Below are positions 1-9,776 of a stretch of 64,000 nt of DNA, piece by piece. The stretch lies in NCBI GenBank assembly GCA_905233385.1, contig CAJOEH010000009.1, forward strand, positions 1-64,000, in the 5' to 3' direction. The DNA is from an uncultured Oscillospiraceae bacterium. Lineage in GTDB: Bacteria; Bacillota; Clostridia; Oscillospirales; Oscillospiraceae. The first letter of the stretch is position 1, and every line of letters starts with the position of its first letter. The position numbers and the translations under genes are program-made. The notes below the pieces were generated by a model, which worked only from the letters and a program-made list of their open reading frames with translations, did not search any database and was not told where the DNA came from.

Positions 1-3000
1 ACGTTCTTGACATTAGTGCTGGCGTAGCTGTCTGCATTGATAAAGCGATGGATTACCGGGTCGTAATAACGGCTCTGGAGGTAATACCATCCCGTTTCTG
101 TGTCGTAGTAGTAGCCACGATAGCGCAGCGGGTTGATATCTGCCATCGGGCCGGAAGTTGAATTCGGAAGGATGTTACCCCAGGCATCGTAGGCGTAAAC
201 TGCTGCTTCTGCGTCGGTTTCGTCAACGAGCTTGACTACATCGCCTTGCAGGTTAAGAATGTAATAGTAGGTATCCGGATCCGGATCGTTTGCTCCTTCA
301 CTATCGATCAGCGCGAAGGGCCTGCCGGATTCATCATAGATGAAGTCCAAAATCCGTGCATTACTGCCGCTGCCGATCGTCTCGCGCACGACCTTACCGT
401 TCTGCGTGACGTAATAGTGATTGACAGAGCCAACCTTTTTCCACGTTCTGATGCCGTCCGCATCATAGGTGTAATTCGTTGTCGTGCCGCCGTTGACAGT
501 TTTGGTCAGCTGCCGCCCGTTCGACCACGTCAGGTAATAGGTTGCGTTTGTTCCGCGCCGGTAGGTCGTCGGATTGCCGCTGTTGTCATAGAGTATACTA
601 TAACTACTTCCATTACTGGTAATTGAAGACAACTGATCCTTCCAGTTGTCATTGCTGTAGGAATACGACTGTGTCGTTGTGCCGTTTTTCTTGACCGTCT
701 GAATGTTGCCTGCGGTATCATAGGCGTATTCATAGGTATCGGTGGAATTGCCGGAGCTGCCATAGTTATAGATGATCTCTTTTGTTAGCTGATTCTGCGC
801 ATCATAGGTATACTGCGATACCAATCGGTATGTGCCAGTTACATCTTCGTATACCGCAGTAATATTGCCGCGTGCATCATAGGTGTACTTGTTCTTTACG
901 GAGTAATTGCTGCCTCTTACCACGTTATAGTATTCCACCTGCGCTGAAGAGCGATTGCCGCTGACGGTACGATAGCCATAGACCGTAGACAGGGGCGTTG
1001 TCGAGCCTGCAATATATACGTCTCTTTGGTGCAGGCGTTTTAGATTATCATAGTCGTAATCTACCGTATCGCCCGTGGCGGCGCTCATGCTTGTCAGGCT
1101 CCCGTCGCCGTTCTCGCCGTCGCTGTAGGAGTAACTTTCGGAATAGGTTGTGCTCCCGAGCATCCACCTCTGTGCAGACAAGCGGTTGTATTCGTCGTAG
1201 TTATGCTCCGTGCGTTGGACGAGCGTTCCGCTGCCATTGTACTCCGCGCTGCGAATCAGGCGACCGAGAGAGTCATACTCGAACTGATAGCTGCCCTTGG
1301 TTGTCGTGCCGTCGCCGTAGATCAGCTTCGACAGCGCGCCATCCGCATTGTAATAATAACGGATAAATCTTCCGTTATTATTATACCGTACCTGTTCCAG
1401 CCTGTCAAATTCGTCATAGCTGTAGGTCGCATACTGCCCGTTGCCGTAGGTAGTCCGCGAAAGCGTTCCCCCTTCGTATTGCGCCGTTTGCTCGTCGCCA
1501 AACCCATTATATGAATAGCTCACCAGCTCCATGCCGCTGCTGTTTGCCGCACCAGATATTGTAATCGACTTGGTTTGTCCCCAACGATTATATGTCATAT
1601 TAAGATATTGGTGTTGCTCAGCGCTGCCGAGGAAGCTTTTGCGGTCAATCTGCGTCAACTGTCCGCCGGAGTATGCATAGGTCAGCGCCGCAACACCGCT
1701 TTGATAGGTTGAATGGGGCGTACCGTCCGCATTGTAAGTATAATTCACCGTAACGCCGTTCTGCGTCGTGCTCGACAACTGCTCTGTGTTGGGATTATAG
1801 GTATAACTGACCGTGTTACCGTTCGCGTCTGTTGACGATGCAACGTGATTTCGGTCCGTCGTCACCGTCGACGAGCTTTGTAGGTAATAAGACGTGCCGC
1901 TGCCTGTCAGCTTGGATTGGGTTACATTGCCGGAGGTGTCGTATGTGTTCGTGCAGGTGACGCCGCCAAGCGAAGCAGTTGCCACGTCATGCTTCCCATT
2001 ATAGGTGTAGGTCGTCTTTACCCCATTCGCGGCGGTATACTGTGTCAAATCGATGCCGGAGTAAATCGCGCTCTGGGAGCCCGCGCCGGTCTGCGTTACC
2101 GCTATAGCGTTGCCGTTATCATCGTAGCGGTAGGTCTGCGCAGGCTCGACGCGCAAAGCAACGTTATCGAAATATGCGTCGTTGATATTGCTGTCATAGG
2201 CGCAGGCAACGGTGATTTTGGTAATGGTTTTGTTTGCTTCCTTCGGGATCAGGGCGGCCTCCATATACTGCCAGTCGCTGTAATAGGCGTCGAACGGGAA
2301 GAACTGCGTTTCCGGCGTGGAAACGCCCTGATAGTAGATTCTGGCGTACATGCCGAAATATATGTCGTTGTCCGACGTCTTCGCCGCTACGCTGTTCGGA
2401 TCGGCGTTCGCCTTCGCCCATGCCGAGAAGAAGAACGTGGTTTCGCTCGGCAGGGACAGCATTACCGTCTGTTCGATATGGTGCTTTCCTGCCGATCCGC
2501 TGACGTGCGCGGCTCTTGTGCCGAAGAAGGTGCTGCAAGTTACGTTGTTTGATGTTCCTGTGGGAACCCAGCATCCATAACCTCCCTCAAAGGAACCATC
2601 CTCAATCAAGTTATAGCTCGAAGCAGCATCCTCCTGCTCCAACTGCAGGCAGTCGGCATAGGCCCCGCTACCAATCACCGCAACCCGATACGCGCCTGAA
2701 GAAGATGGTTTATACGTTGTTTCAATCCGCACCCAACCATCACCAATACCCGTGGTTGCAAAATTCACTTTTTCACTTGGCGCGTAAGTGCTTGATCCAC
2801 TGGCATTTTGAAAACATATATGCGCATTGCTGTTCGGCGATTCTGCATAGAAATAAGCGGAAAAAGTGTATTCTTTGCTTGCTTCCAAAGTCACCCCTTG
2901 GTATGTTGCCGTACTGACCGTATTGTTCAAGTAGAGCGACTTTGAGCCATGCCGATGCTTTGTTGTTGCAATACTTGCATTAGTCCAATCGTCAGCACCG

Positions 3001-5714
3001 TTCTCCACATTGCTGTTTTCCAAAAGATTTACCCCCGTCTGACCGGTTGCAATGTTGCTCGTCAGGCGGTTGTTTTTCTTGCTGGTTCCACTGTTCGCGG
3101 AATACTGCGCTGCTGCTGCGCCCAATACGTGCTGCTCCGTATTATCCAGCGCGTATTTGCTGATGGTACGTCCGTAGGTGTCAAGGATGTACACAGACAG
3201 AATATCGTCAGACGTCTCTGCGTTGCCGTCCTCGCCGTAATAGCGATATACCGCCTGGGCGTGGCTGCGCTTAAACCCGTGCTGTTTAACGCCGTAAGTT
3301 TTTGTGCTGCCACTCTGCACATATTCGTAGAAATTGCGGACGTCCTTGTTATAACTGTAGGAATACTCAATGCCGTATTTGGCATCTGCATCATAGGCTG
3401 TCTTTAAGCGCGCCTTCTCTGCCGCTGCAGTGGTATTGAAATACGTGTAGTTTACAACCTTGGAACCCGGGAAAGTAATGGACGTCAGGCATGTCGTGCT
3501 TTGCGCAGTGCCGTAACCAAGCGTGATGGTTTTTGCAGTTCCTTCGCTTGTAATTGTAGTGAGCTTATTAGAGGTGTAAGACAGCGTAGCAAGCGTTTCC
3601 GTACTGCCGCCGGTGTTCACTCTTGTGATGCTTGTGATCTGATTGGATGCGTTATAGTTGATGTTGACCTTGTTGCCGTAGGCATCTGTAATTCTTGTTA
3701 AGTATCCGCTGGCGAAATACCACGAATTGCCGCTCTGATCCGACATCGTATAGCTGCCAGATCCAGTCATTGACAGACCGAGGCCGTCCTCATCTTCGTA
3801 TTTTCCGCTTGAGGAATTATAGGAGAAATAATGCTCCGTGCCGTCTGCGTCCGTGTAGATGCGGTAGGTTGTACCGCTCACAGTGGTCGATACGACCGTT
3901 TGCTGTGCGGACAGCTTCCAGCCCGCGCCGAGAATCATATTGCTGTAATTTTTTGTGTGAATTGCTTCAGAAGAAGAAGTAAATGCCTTTGAGCCATAGG
4001 CGCTGTTATAAACCAGAGAGAGAGAAAACGGCATAACATTGCTGGGCGAGTCCAGAAGCGGAACGACCAGCGTGTTCTGCATCGTATAGTCCGAAATATA
4101 CGACGTGCCCGCTCTCCCGATAGGCAGAGTCTGATAAGTATAGTAGGATTCAAGGCCAACTGTGTTTCGGTAGCCGAGAATCAGAGCGGGCAAATGATCC
4201 GTTTTCTTCGGTCCGTAGAAGGCTGCGCGGGATGATGCGGTTGCCTCGTTCGTCGGAATCAGCGCAAATCCAAGGTTTTTCCCTTCATACCAATCATAGG
4301 CAAGCGTTGTTACGTCCCACGTGATGTAGCTGCCCGAAGTGGAAGAGCCCAGTGTTTTCGTGTCAGTCATGTAGCTGTTATGGACAAATTGACTGTCCTG
4401 TACCATGTTCCACGTCAAACTGGCAATATATGTCCGCCAGTTTGCTGCAGTGAAGCCATAGGCATTGACATTGTTAATTGCGTCAATCCCGTATAGTCCA
4501 ACCTGTAGATCGCTGCCGCCGGATTTATACTCATGTGTATACTGGCAGATCGCAAATCCCGCGTAATACAGCTCACAGCCTTCCGGGAGGTCAACCAGTT
4601 GATTTACATGGAAATACGAACGAGTATCGCCGTTGTTGTTGCCGTTGTCACCGACGTATAGGCCGGTATCGCCGGGATCGGGAGAAGTCGGATAACCGGA
4701 TCGGACAAAGCCGCCGCTCAACGTGTAGTCCGTCAAGCCCGTCTCTACAACGGTCGGATCAAGAAGAACCGGGTATGCGCGATCTGCAGCGTTCATCCAT
4801 TCGCTGTCTGCAGTAACAGTCAGCAGCCAGGCATCCCCATCTTCAGTCAGCACATACTGTGCCTCATAGGATTCCTCGTGGTTATTGTCAATCATATACG
4901 GAGCAGGAATTGTGTAAATCACATTTCCCTCCTCAGAGCACAACACAATGCTGCCGTCTTCCTCCGTTTTCGGGGCGAGCCCTTTCAGCGTCAGCCGGAA
5001 TGTATAGCTATAATCGCTCTGCGGCGCGGAAATTACAATGTTTTCCTTGACCGTGTTGGCATAGTTTTCATAGCGCAAAGAGACGCCATCTAAGATATCT
5101 GTATACTCCAGCGCCGAATAAAGTTTGTCAGGCTGCGTTTTTGCAAGCAGCGGCTCTGTGATTTCCTCTGCGCTCCCTGCGGAAACCTGAAGGATCTTAA
5201 CATCCTTTGTTTCTGCTGGGAGTTCTTCTTCATCGTTGCTCCGTTTGTTTTCTGTTTCCGGAGAAAACGTCAAAGCATACTCGCCCTTTTCCAGGCTGAG
5301 AAGGGTCTCGCCCACGTCGGTCGCAGCGAAGGTACGTACGCTGTCACCGTTTTCAACGCGATACGCAATGGCTTTCTCCTCGTTTTCTACGGCGACTAAC
5401 GTGTTATCGTAATCAGTCCATTCGTTGTTTTCATCAAGATAATGGACGGGCATCTGGTAATCTACCGCAATAAAGCTGCCGTCCTCCATGCGGAAATGCT
5501 TTACAGTCTCCTCTCTGAGGCTTGTCTCCTCATAGAGGACGTTTTGGTTTCTAAGTGCTTCTGCGTAGTTGTCGTCTCTGCTTTCAACCAACACCTCGTC
5601 ATCCGTAGTTGATTCAACAGACTCTTCTTCCGCGAAAGTGGACGCGGGGATGATTTGGAGAATCAATACGAGGACCAACAGGATGGATAAAAGCTGTTTG
5701 CCGAGTTTCTTCAT
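1..5714 (-). CDS. Secreted RHS/YD-repeat protein (C-terminus outside window)
   Basis: About 1,904 codons are open from the ATG at 5714 to the window edge. The start has an AAAGGAC Shine-Dalgarno site and a typical signal peptide (KK, then a leucine/valine-rich core, then TFA before EEE). The first third is a DNRLRE-like surface region, followed by two CBM-like NLLENSN/NLIEDGSFEGG segments. A long series of YD repeats such as TYDARGN, YSYDEFDRL and YAYDTAGN follows. The visible end is the RHS core-associated motif LRYRGYYYDTETGWYYLQ with SRYYDP. In this family the core precedes a variable C-terminal effector or toxin domain, which lies beyond position 1 here. Likely a cell-surface or exported polymorphic toxin/adhesin shell. 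It has lower GC than the chromosome to the right of 13.5 kb. Function of the payload is unknown. Confidence 0.93.
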   Translation of the reverse strand, partial: MKKLGKQLLSILLVLVLILQIIPASTFAEEESVESTTDDEVLVESRDDNYAEALRNQNVLYEETSLREETVKHFRMEDGSFIAVDYQMPVHYLDENNEWTDYDNTLVAVENEEKAIAYRVENGDSVRTFAATDVGETLLSLEKGEYALTFSPETENKRSNDEEELPAETKDVKILQVSAGSAEEITEPLLAKTQPDKLYSALEYTDILDGVSLRYENYANTVKENIVISAPQSDYSYTFRLTLKGLAPKTEEDGSIVLCSEEGNVIYTIPAPYMIDNNHEESYEAQYVLTEDGDAWLLTVTADSEWMNAADRAYPVLLDPTVVETGLTDYTLSGGFVRSGYPTSPDPGDTGLYVGDNGNNNGDTRSYFHVNQLVDLPEGCELYYAGFAICQYTHEYKSGGSDLQVGLYGIDAINNVNAYGFTAANWRTYIASLTWNMVQDSQFVHNSYMTDTKTLGSSTSGSYITWDVTTLAYDWYEGKNLGFALIPTNEATASSRAAFYGPKKTDHLPALILGYRNTVGLESYYTYQTLPIGRAGTSYISDYTMQNTLVVPLLDSPSNVMPFSLSLVYNSAYGSKAFTSSSEAIHTKNYSNMILGAGWKLSAQQTVVSTTVSGTTYRIYTDADGTEHYFSYNSSSGKYEDEDGLGLSMTGSGSYTMSDQSGNSWYFASGYLTRITDAYGNKVNINYNASNQITSITRVNTGGSTETLATLSYTSNKLTTITSEGTAKTITLGYGTAQSTTCLTSITFPGSKVVNYTYFNTTAAAEKARLKTAYDADAKYGIEYSYSYNKDVRNFYEYVQSGSTKTYGVKQHGFKRSHAQAVYRYYGEDGNAETSDDILSVYILDTYGRTISKYALDNTEQHVLGAAAAQYSANSGTSKKNNRLTSNIATGQTGVNLLENSNVENGADDWTNASIATTKHRHGSKSLYLNNTVSTATYQGVTLEASKEYTFSAYFYAESPNSNAHICFQNASGSSTYAPSEKVNFATTGIGDGWVRIETTYKPSSSGAYRVAVIGSGAYADCLQLEQEDAASSYNLIEDGSFEGGYGCWVPTGTSNNVTCSTFFGTRAAHVSGSAGKHHIEQTVMLSLPSETTFFFSAWAKANADPNSVAAKTSDNDIYFGMYARIYYQGVSTPETQFFPFDAYYSDWQYMEAALIPKEANKTITKITVACAYDSNINDAYFDNVALRVEPAQTYRYDDNGNAIAVTQTGAGSQSAIYSGIDLTQYTAANGVKTTYTYNGKHDVATASLGGVTCTNTYDTSGNVTQSKLTGSGTSYYLQSSSTVTTDRNHVASSTDANGNTVSYTYNPNTEQLSSTTQNGVTVNYTYNADGTPHSTYQSGVAALTYAYSGGQLTQIDRKSFLGSAEQHQYLNMTYNRWGQTKSITISGAANSSGMELVSYSYNGFGDEQTAQYEGGTLSRTTYGNGQYATYSYDEFDRLEQVRYNNNGRFIRYYYNADGALSKLIYGDGTTTKGSYQFEYDSLGRLIRSAEYNGSGTLVQRTEHNYDEYNRLSAQRWMLGSTTYSESYSYSDGENGDGSLTSMSAATGDTVDYDYDNLKRLHQRDVYIAGSTTPLSTVYGYRTVSGNRSSAQVEYYNVVRGSNYSVKNKYTYDARGNITAVYEDVTGTYRLVSQYTYDAQNQLTKEIIYNYGSSGNSTDTYEYAYDTAGNIQTVKKNGTTTQSYSYSNDNWKDQLSSITSNGSSYSILYDNSGNPTTYRRGTNATYYLTWSNGRQLTKTVNGGTTTNYTYDADGIRTWKKVGSVNHYYVTQNGKVVRETIGSGSNARILDFIYDESGRPFALIDSEGANDPDPDTYYYILNLQGDVVKLVDETDAEAAVYAYDAWGNILPNSTSGPMADINPLRYRGYYYDTETGWYYLQSRYYDPVIHRFINADSYASTNVKN

Positions 5715-5863
5715 AGATTTTCGTCCTTTCATCTACTATGTATGAACAAAGATTGTTCACCAAAATTGAAAGAGCAATGAACTGCAGATTTGTAACAAAA
5801 GAACGTCAAACAAATATATAATAGTGAAAAATCTTTCCTCGAAAATTAGTTATACTTTATTAT

Positions 5864-5902
5864 ATTGCGCTTGCGTTGAAAAAGCAAGCGCAATACTTTT
5901 TT
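5864..5902 (+). terminator. Terminator-like hairpin between divergent genes
   Basis: An 11-bp perfect stem (ATTGCGCTTGC / GCAAGCGCAAT) is followed by ACTTTTTT. It lies in the 447-bp gap between the divergent RHS gene and the XRE regulator, where no plus-strand gene precedes it, so it may end a short transcript. The rest of the gap is AT-rich and contains only weak promoter-like sequence (for example a TATGAT near 6103). Confidence 0.5.
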
Positions 5903-6161
5903 CAACCGACTAATAGCTGCCGTCGGTCTTCACGAAACACATATTCTGCAAACACTTGTTGTGTCTTCAATTATCCGTACTGCCAGATGCTTTTTTTATC
6001 CAACTGTTTAGTAAAAAATAAGTTTCGCTAATTTTTTATATGAATTATTATGCTTTCAACCGTATTTTTTAATTATTGTGACAGCTGATGATTTTTCCGC
6101 TATGATACAGACAAAATATTAAGAAACACTAATCTTAACATCGGGCAAAGGAGGCGAGCGC

Positions 6162-6515
6162 ATGGCGGAATTTGCAATAATACTGGCTCAGTTAAGGGAA
6201 CGTTCTGGTATGCGTCAGAAAACGCTTGCCAATTTGATAGGCGTCACGCCATCAGTAGTTTCGCAATACGAAACCGGCAAGACCATGCCCGGGTACGATG
6301 TGATGCTGCGGATTGCTGACCATTTTCACGTTTCTGTGGACTTTCTTCTCGGTCGAGATGCTCGTGCGCTGGAGACAGATCGGTGGTTAAATAATTGTTA
6401 TATTGATAACCTAACCAACCGTCAGTTATTAGAACAATGTGCGACTCTTTCTCAATCGCAGCGCAAAGTGCTTTGCGGCGTTTTGCAAGTTCTTATTCGG
6501 GAGGATAATGCATGA
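6162..6515 (+). CDS. XRE-family helix-turn-helix regulator
   Basis: 117 residues. The first ~65 form a classic XRE/Cro helix-turn-helix (LRERSGMRQKTLANLIGV, then SVVSQYETGKTMPG), followed by the usual DFLLGRD end of the domain. The remaining ~50 residues are an unassigned helical tail. AAAGGAGG lies just upstream of the ATG. The stop overlaps the ATG of the downstream sigma-factor gene (ATGA), so the two are almost certainly co-translated. It probably controls its own operon; the ligand is not evident. The pairing of an XRE repressor with a sigma factor is typical of accessory regions. Confidence 0.9.
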   Translation: MAEFAIILAQLRERSGMRQKTLANLIGVTPSVVSQYETGKTMPGYDVMLRIADHFHVSVDFLLGRDARALETDRWLNNCYIDNLTNRQLLEQCATLSQSQRKVLCGVLQVLIREDNA

Positions 6516-7078
6516 TTCTGCCGTTTATCCTTGCAATAGAAGATGAAAGCAGTCAAGAAGTAATGATTCGACTGTACGAACGCAGTTTGAAGCGGATGTT
6601 TCGGGAAGCCAGAAAGTATGCTTCTATCCAGGAGGTCATTGAAGATATTGTATCAGATTCTATCGTTCAACTGGTGGACAAGGTAGAACTCTTAAGCGAA
6701 TTGGAAGAGAACAAACGGATTGCATATGCGATAACGACCGTTCGGCATATGGCATACCGCTATTTGCGGCGAGAGAAACTCCTGCAAATGACGAGCTTCG
6801 ATAATCTCGAGGCGTTTCTGGCTGCGCCAAGCGAAAGCGTTGATGATGCGATTCTCAGAGAAGAGCGCCGCGCAAAAATGCGAGAGCTTCTTGGCTCTCT
6901 TCCAACAGAAGATCTGTTGCTTCTGGAAGAAAAGTACATACTTGAATGGACAGACGCAGAAATTGCTGCGACTCTGGGAATCCAGACCAGCAGCGTTCGG
7001 ATGCGCCTCACCCGCGCCAAGCGCAGAGTTTCCAAAGCGTTGTCCAAACAAGGATTCCAACTGAACGACTGGCTTTGA
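6512..7078 (+). CDS. Sigma-70 family (ECF-like) RNA polymerase sigma factor
   Basis: 188 residues with a region 2-like N-terminal half (residues ~10-90, including YAITTVRHMAYRYLRRE) and a region 4 helix-turn-helix near residues 125-175 (LPTEDLLLLEEKYILEW, then TDAEIAATLG and SSVRMRLTRAKRRV). It overlaps the upstream XRE gene by 4 bp. In this family such factors direct polymerase to a small regulon and are held by a membrane protein. The DUF4367-like membrane protein 127 bp downstream is the natural candidate for that role, but this is inferred from position only. Confidence 0.88.
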   Translation: MILPFILAIEDESSQEVMIRLYERSLKRMFREARKYASIQEVIEDIVSDSIVQLVDKVELLSELEENKRIAYAITTVRHMAYRYLRREKLLQMTSFDNLEAFLAAPSESVDDAILREERRAKMRELLGSLPTEDLLLLEEKYILEWTDAEIAATLGIQTSSVRMRLTRAKRRVSKALSKQGFQLNDWL

Positions 7079-7205
7079 CTATGTAGTGTTCTCTACGGTG
7101 CATCCGAAAGCCATACGTAAATACACAATCAGTTACCCTTCTGTTCGCGAATGTCATCTTCATTATTGAACATCGCCATTCGCACATTTATTTGGGGGCA
7201 TATAT

Positions 7206-7928
7206 ATGAACAATCATATGAATAGAAAGGATATACAGGAACGCTTTGCTGATTCAGCAGTTGCGATGTTTATGGAGCAATATATGACTGAAATAGCGGA
7301 AGTTGCTGATGAAAACGCAGAGGATGATTCGATCGAAATCAGTGAGGAGTTTGATCGCCGGGGCCGCAAACTCATAAAGAAGGGACTGGCGAAAAAGCAG
7401 CGGCAGCACGCAGCAAAAAAGTTATTGCAAATTGGAAAAGTTGCGGTAATCACATTTTTTATTCTCTTAGGAACGTTTGCAATTCTGTTTACTACTGTTG
7501 AGGCGATTCGGGTTCCAATACTAAACCTCCTTTTCAAGGACGAGTACTTGGAAATTAGTGATAGCAACGAGAGTTCTGCCAGTGTGGCGAACCTTCTTGA
7601 AGAATTCGTACCGGCAGGATACACTTTAGAGGCATGTGACATAGCAAGTACAGGTGATATTTCAATTATATATAAAGATGAACAGGATAATTATATCTTC
7701 TATGATGAATTCTCTAACATGGATATTAGCACGCTTCATTTGGATGTTGAGAATGCTGTTACTGAAAGCATTACGATTTCCGGTTGTGATGCAGTTTTGA
7801 TAAATAAACACGGATATCAGCTAGCGTGGTTTAATTCAGATGGTAATAAACTGTATCAACTTGAATCTGCAACCTTAAGTCGAGAAGAAATAATAAACAT
7901 TGCAGAGCAAATAGAAAATAAGCGATAG
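7206..7928 (+). CDS. DUF4367-like single-pass membrane protein, possible anti-sigma factor
   Basis: 240 residues: an acidic cytoplasmic segment (1-~75), one transmembrane helix (~80-100, VAVITFFILLGTFAIL), then an extracytoplasmic domain containing the FVPAGYTLE motif typical of DUF4367. The start ATG follows a GGGGG ribosome site; an alternative ATG lies 12 bp in. No HxxxCxxC zinc anti-sigma motif is visible. Placed after an XRE-sigma pair it probably senses the outside and holds the sigma factor, by analogy with other sigma/DUF4179/DUF4367 pairs. This role is an inference. Confidence 0.75.
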   Translation: MNNHMNRKDIQERFADSAVAMFMEQYMTEIAEVADENAEDDSIEISEEFDRRGRKLIKKGLAKKQRQHAAKKLLQIGKVAVITFFILLGTFAILFTTVEAIRVPILNLLFKDEYLEISDSNESSASVANLLEEFVPAGYTLEACDIASTGDISIIYKDEQDNYIFYDEFSNMDISTLHLDVENAVTESITISGCDAVLINKHGYQLAWFNSDGNKLYQLESATLSREEIINIAEQIENKR

Positions 7929-8014
7929 GTATCAGTTGCAAATTCGTTTCTTGTCGCTTTCTATATTTACAGGAACGCAGTCAATGTTCCTGAATATAGA
8001 TTGGAGTGAACAAC

Positions 8015-8437
8015 ATGAAACGAGCCGCAGTCCTTTTCTTTGCAATCCTATTTCTGTGCACAACTATTGCTCCCGCATCCGCAGAAGAACCTTATCCCAA
8101 ACTCTCGCGTTTCACTTATATCAGCACAGCATATTCTTCGTTTTCAATTAACGAAAATAGTGGGTATGCGAGTTGCTACGCAAAATGTAGAACTCATTCT
8201 AGCGGTATTCCGATAAGAATTGTGGGAAAACTACAGAGAGAAACAACTAATGGTAGTTGGAGCCCGGTGACATCATGGATAAGAAATGGCAACAATTATG
8301 TTATATTAGATGAAGGGGCTACAGTAACCAGCGGATATTGGTATCGTTTTGTCGTGAATTTCTATATTCTTGACTCAAGCGGAAACATTATCGAGTCGCA
8401 TACAATATACCGTTACTACAACTATGGTGCGTCTTGA
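8015..8437 (+). CDS. Small secreted protein of unknown function
   Basis: About 140 residues from the ATG at 8015. TTGGAG lies 8 bp upstream, so an earlier in-frame GTG at 8006 is less likely. A clear signal peptide (KRAAVLFFAILFLCTTIAP, cleavage after ASA) precedes a ~115-residue mature domain rich in Tyr, Ser and Thr with two cysteines (ASCYAKC) that could form a disulfide. Predicted to be a beta-rich exported protein. It follows the sigma/membrane-protein module and may be its target or partner. No family is recognised with confidence. Confidence 0.75.
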   Translation: MKRAAVLFFAILFLCTTIAPASAEEPYPKLSRFTYISTAYSSFSINENSGYASCYAKCRTHSSGIPIRIVGKLQRETTNGSWSPVTSWIRNGNNYVILDEGATVTSGYWYRFVVNFYILDSSGNIIESHTIYRYYNYGAS

Positions 8438-8552
8438 GGCAACCTTTGAACATGTCTGTTAGCGCCGTTTTTGTCACGCAAAAAACCAATAATCCTATTA
8501 AGAATTCAATAAAGTGTGGCTTTGCAATTGTTCTCGACACAACTGCATATAG

Positions 8553-8639
8553 GTCCCCATAAACGATAGGGACGTTGCAAAACTACCGAGTTGTATTTTG
8601 GGCACGCGCTTTGGTGCGTACCTCTTTTGACAAAGGAGG
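8553..8639 (+). promoter_or_regulatory. Leader with short hairpins before a 53-residue gene
   Basis: The 209-bp gap after the secreted protein contains GTCCC...GGGAC (8553-8573) and an imperfect GGCACGC...GTGCGTACC hairpin (8601-8622), then a strong AAAGGAGG at 8632-8639. It looks like a structured 5' leader rather than coding sequence. Confidence 0.35.
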
Positions 8640-8646
8640 TTGCAGC

Positions 8647-8808
8647 GTGGAATTGAATTATTTCAAGGATATTTTGTTCGATCTGATGAACGAGAGCGAC
8701 GCATTGGATGTGGCCGATATTCAGAGCAACGACAGATGGAACACCTTTGACGTTATAATGAAAGACGGCACAACATTCTCGGTCCACATCACCAAAATTG
8801 AAAACTGA
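8647..8808 (+). CDS. Small accessory-region protein, 53 residues
   Basis: The GTG at 8647 has AAAGGAGG 7 bp upstream, much better than any earlier start in the frame. The product is acidic, lacks a signal or membrane segment, and ends in a short beta-hairpin-like sequence (TFDVIMKDGTTFSVHI). A strong terminator follows 12 bp after the stop, so the gene is a single transcription unit. Small proteins with this MKDGTTF-type ending are found in Firmicute integrative elements; function unknown. Confidence 0.7.
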   Translation: MELNYFKDILFDLMNESDALDVADIQSNDRWNTFDVIMKDGTTFSVHITKIEN

Positions 8809-8820
8809 ATCACACGAGTA

Positions 8821-8857
8821 AAAGGACGACGCTTCTTATTGGCGTCGTCCTTTTTGT
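8821..8857 (+). terminator. Rho-independent terminator
   Basis: AAAGGACGACGC pairs perfectly with GCGTCGTCCTTT across a short loop and is followed by TTT. It ends the 53-residue gene. Confidence 0.9.
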
Positions 8858-9053
8858 GTAAATGCTGCTGTAAATATATCTTTCCAGGTTGGCTATGTGT
8901 CCGCAGAAACCGACACGAAACTTTTTCTTGCAAATGACATATTGACATTGATCTCCCTCTGATATATAATCAGCTCAAAGACAAACAAATGTTCGATAAC
9001 GTACAATCAAGTGAGTCTTTTGACATTCTTAATCAAGATCAGGGGGTGACGTT

Positions 9054-9776
9054 TTGAACAACAAAAAGAATACGTATTTACACACATCGGAAATCATTCA
9101 GATTGCCGATGGGATCGTCAAGCAGTACTATGGCAAGCGAGTTCCGCAGAAGGTGGACGTTGACGCGATCGCCGTCAAGGTGCTGAAGCAAAACATTCTT
9201 TACGAGTCGTTTGCCGAAGCAAATCGCGACAAGATTGCTTTCGCGGCAGACGGCAAGACGCCGCTTTGTATCTGGAGGGCAGGAAAGGTCGAGCGGACGC
9301 TCTTCCCTGCGAACACCATCGTTCTTGATCGTTTCCTTATGGCTCCCGAGAGAGAAACACATCGTAGATTTATCCTGGCACATGAGATTTCTCATATCAT
9401 TCTGTCGCGAACCGATCCGCAGCATCATGCAGCCCGCTTTCACACGGAACAAAATAGTGTTGGGGCCTATTCTTTGGCCCAGCTCCACGAATGTCTTGCG
9501 TTTAGTGAAGTGCAGGCAAACGCAATGGCCGGAAGCATTTTGCTGACATCCGATGCGCTGAAACAGGTTGTTAAGAAGGCGTTTGGTCGTGATAGGATCA
9601 CGTCCTACGGCAAACGGTTGTTTCTTCCTAAAGATGTAGAGAAGCTGCACAGGATCGCCGACGCGAAAGGCGTTTCCTATACGACGCTTTGTATCCAGCT
9701 CGAAGCATGCAATTTGCTGAACGTTAGGAGCGTGGAAGAGTATCTCCAAAAGACCGGTGTTACAGATGGAAGCTAA
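9054..9776 (+). CDS. ImmA/IrrE-family metallopeptidase
   Basis: 240 residues starting at a TTG with AGGGGG upstream. Contains the zinc-peptidase helix FILAHEISHIIL (HExxH; residues ~105-115) and a downstream SEVQANAMAGSILL helix that supplies the third ligand, the standard ImmA/IrrE (DUF955) layout. In ICEBs1 the homologue cleaves the XRE repressor ImmR to release element genes. Here no repressor is directly adjacent; the XRE at 6162 in the same accessory region is a possible substrate, but the link is speculative. The 3' end overlaps the next gene. Confidence 0.9.
   Translation: MNNKKNTYLHTSEIIQIADGIVKQYYGKRVPQKVDVDAIAVKVLKQNILYESFAEANRDKIAFAADGKTPLCIWRAGKVERTLFPANTIVLDRFLMAPERETHRRFILAHEISHIILSRTDPQHHAARFHTEQNSVGAYSLAQLHECLAFSEVQANAMAGSILLTSDALKQVVKKAFGRDRITSYGKRLFLPKDVEKLHRIADAKGVSYTTLCIQLEACNLLNVRSVEEYLQKTGVTDGS

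Noticed and set aside
246-5093. Many short plus-strand frames in the RHS gene
   Set aside because: Shadows of the long minus-strand RHS frame, which has a signal peptide and family motifs.
8006-8014. GTG start for the small secreted protein
   Set aside because: The ribosome site TTGGAG would overlap it; ATG 8015 has proper spacing and gives a standard signal peptide.
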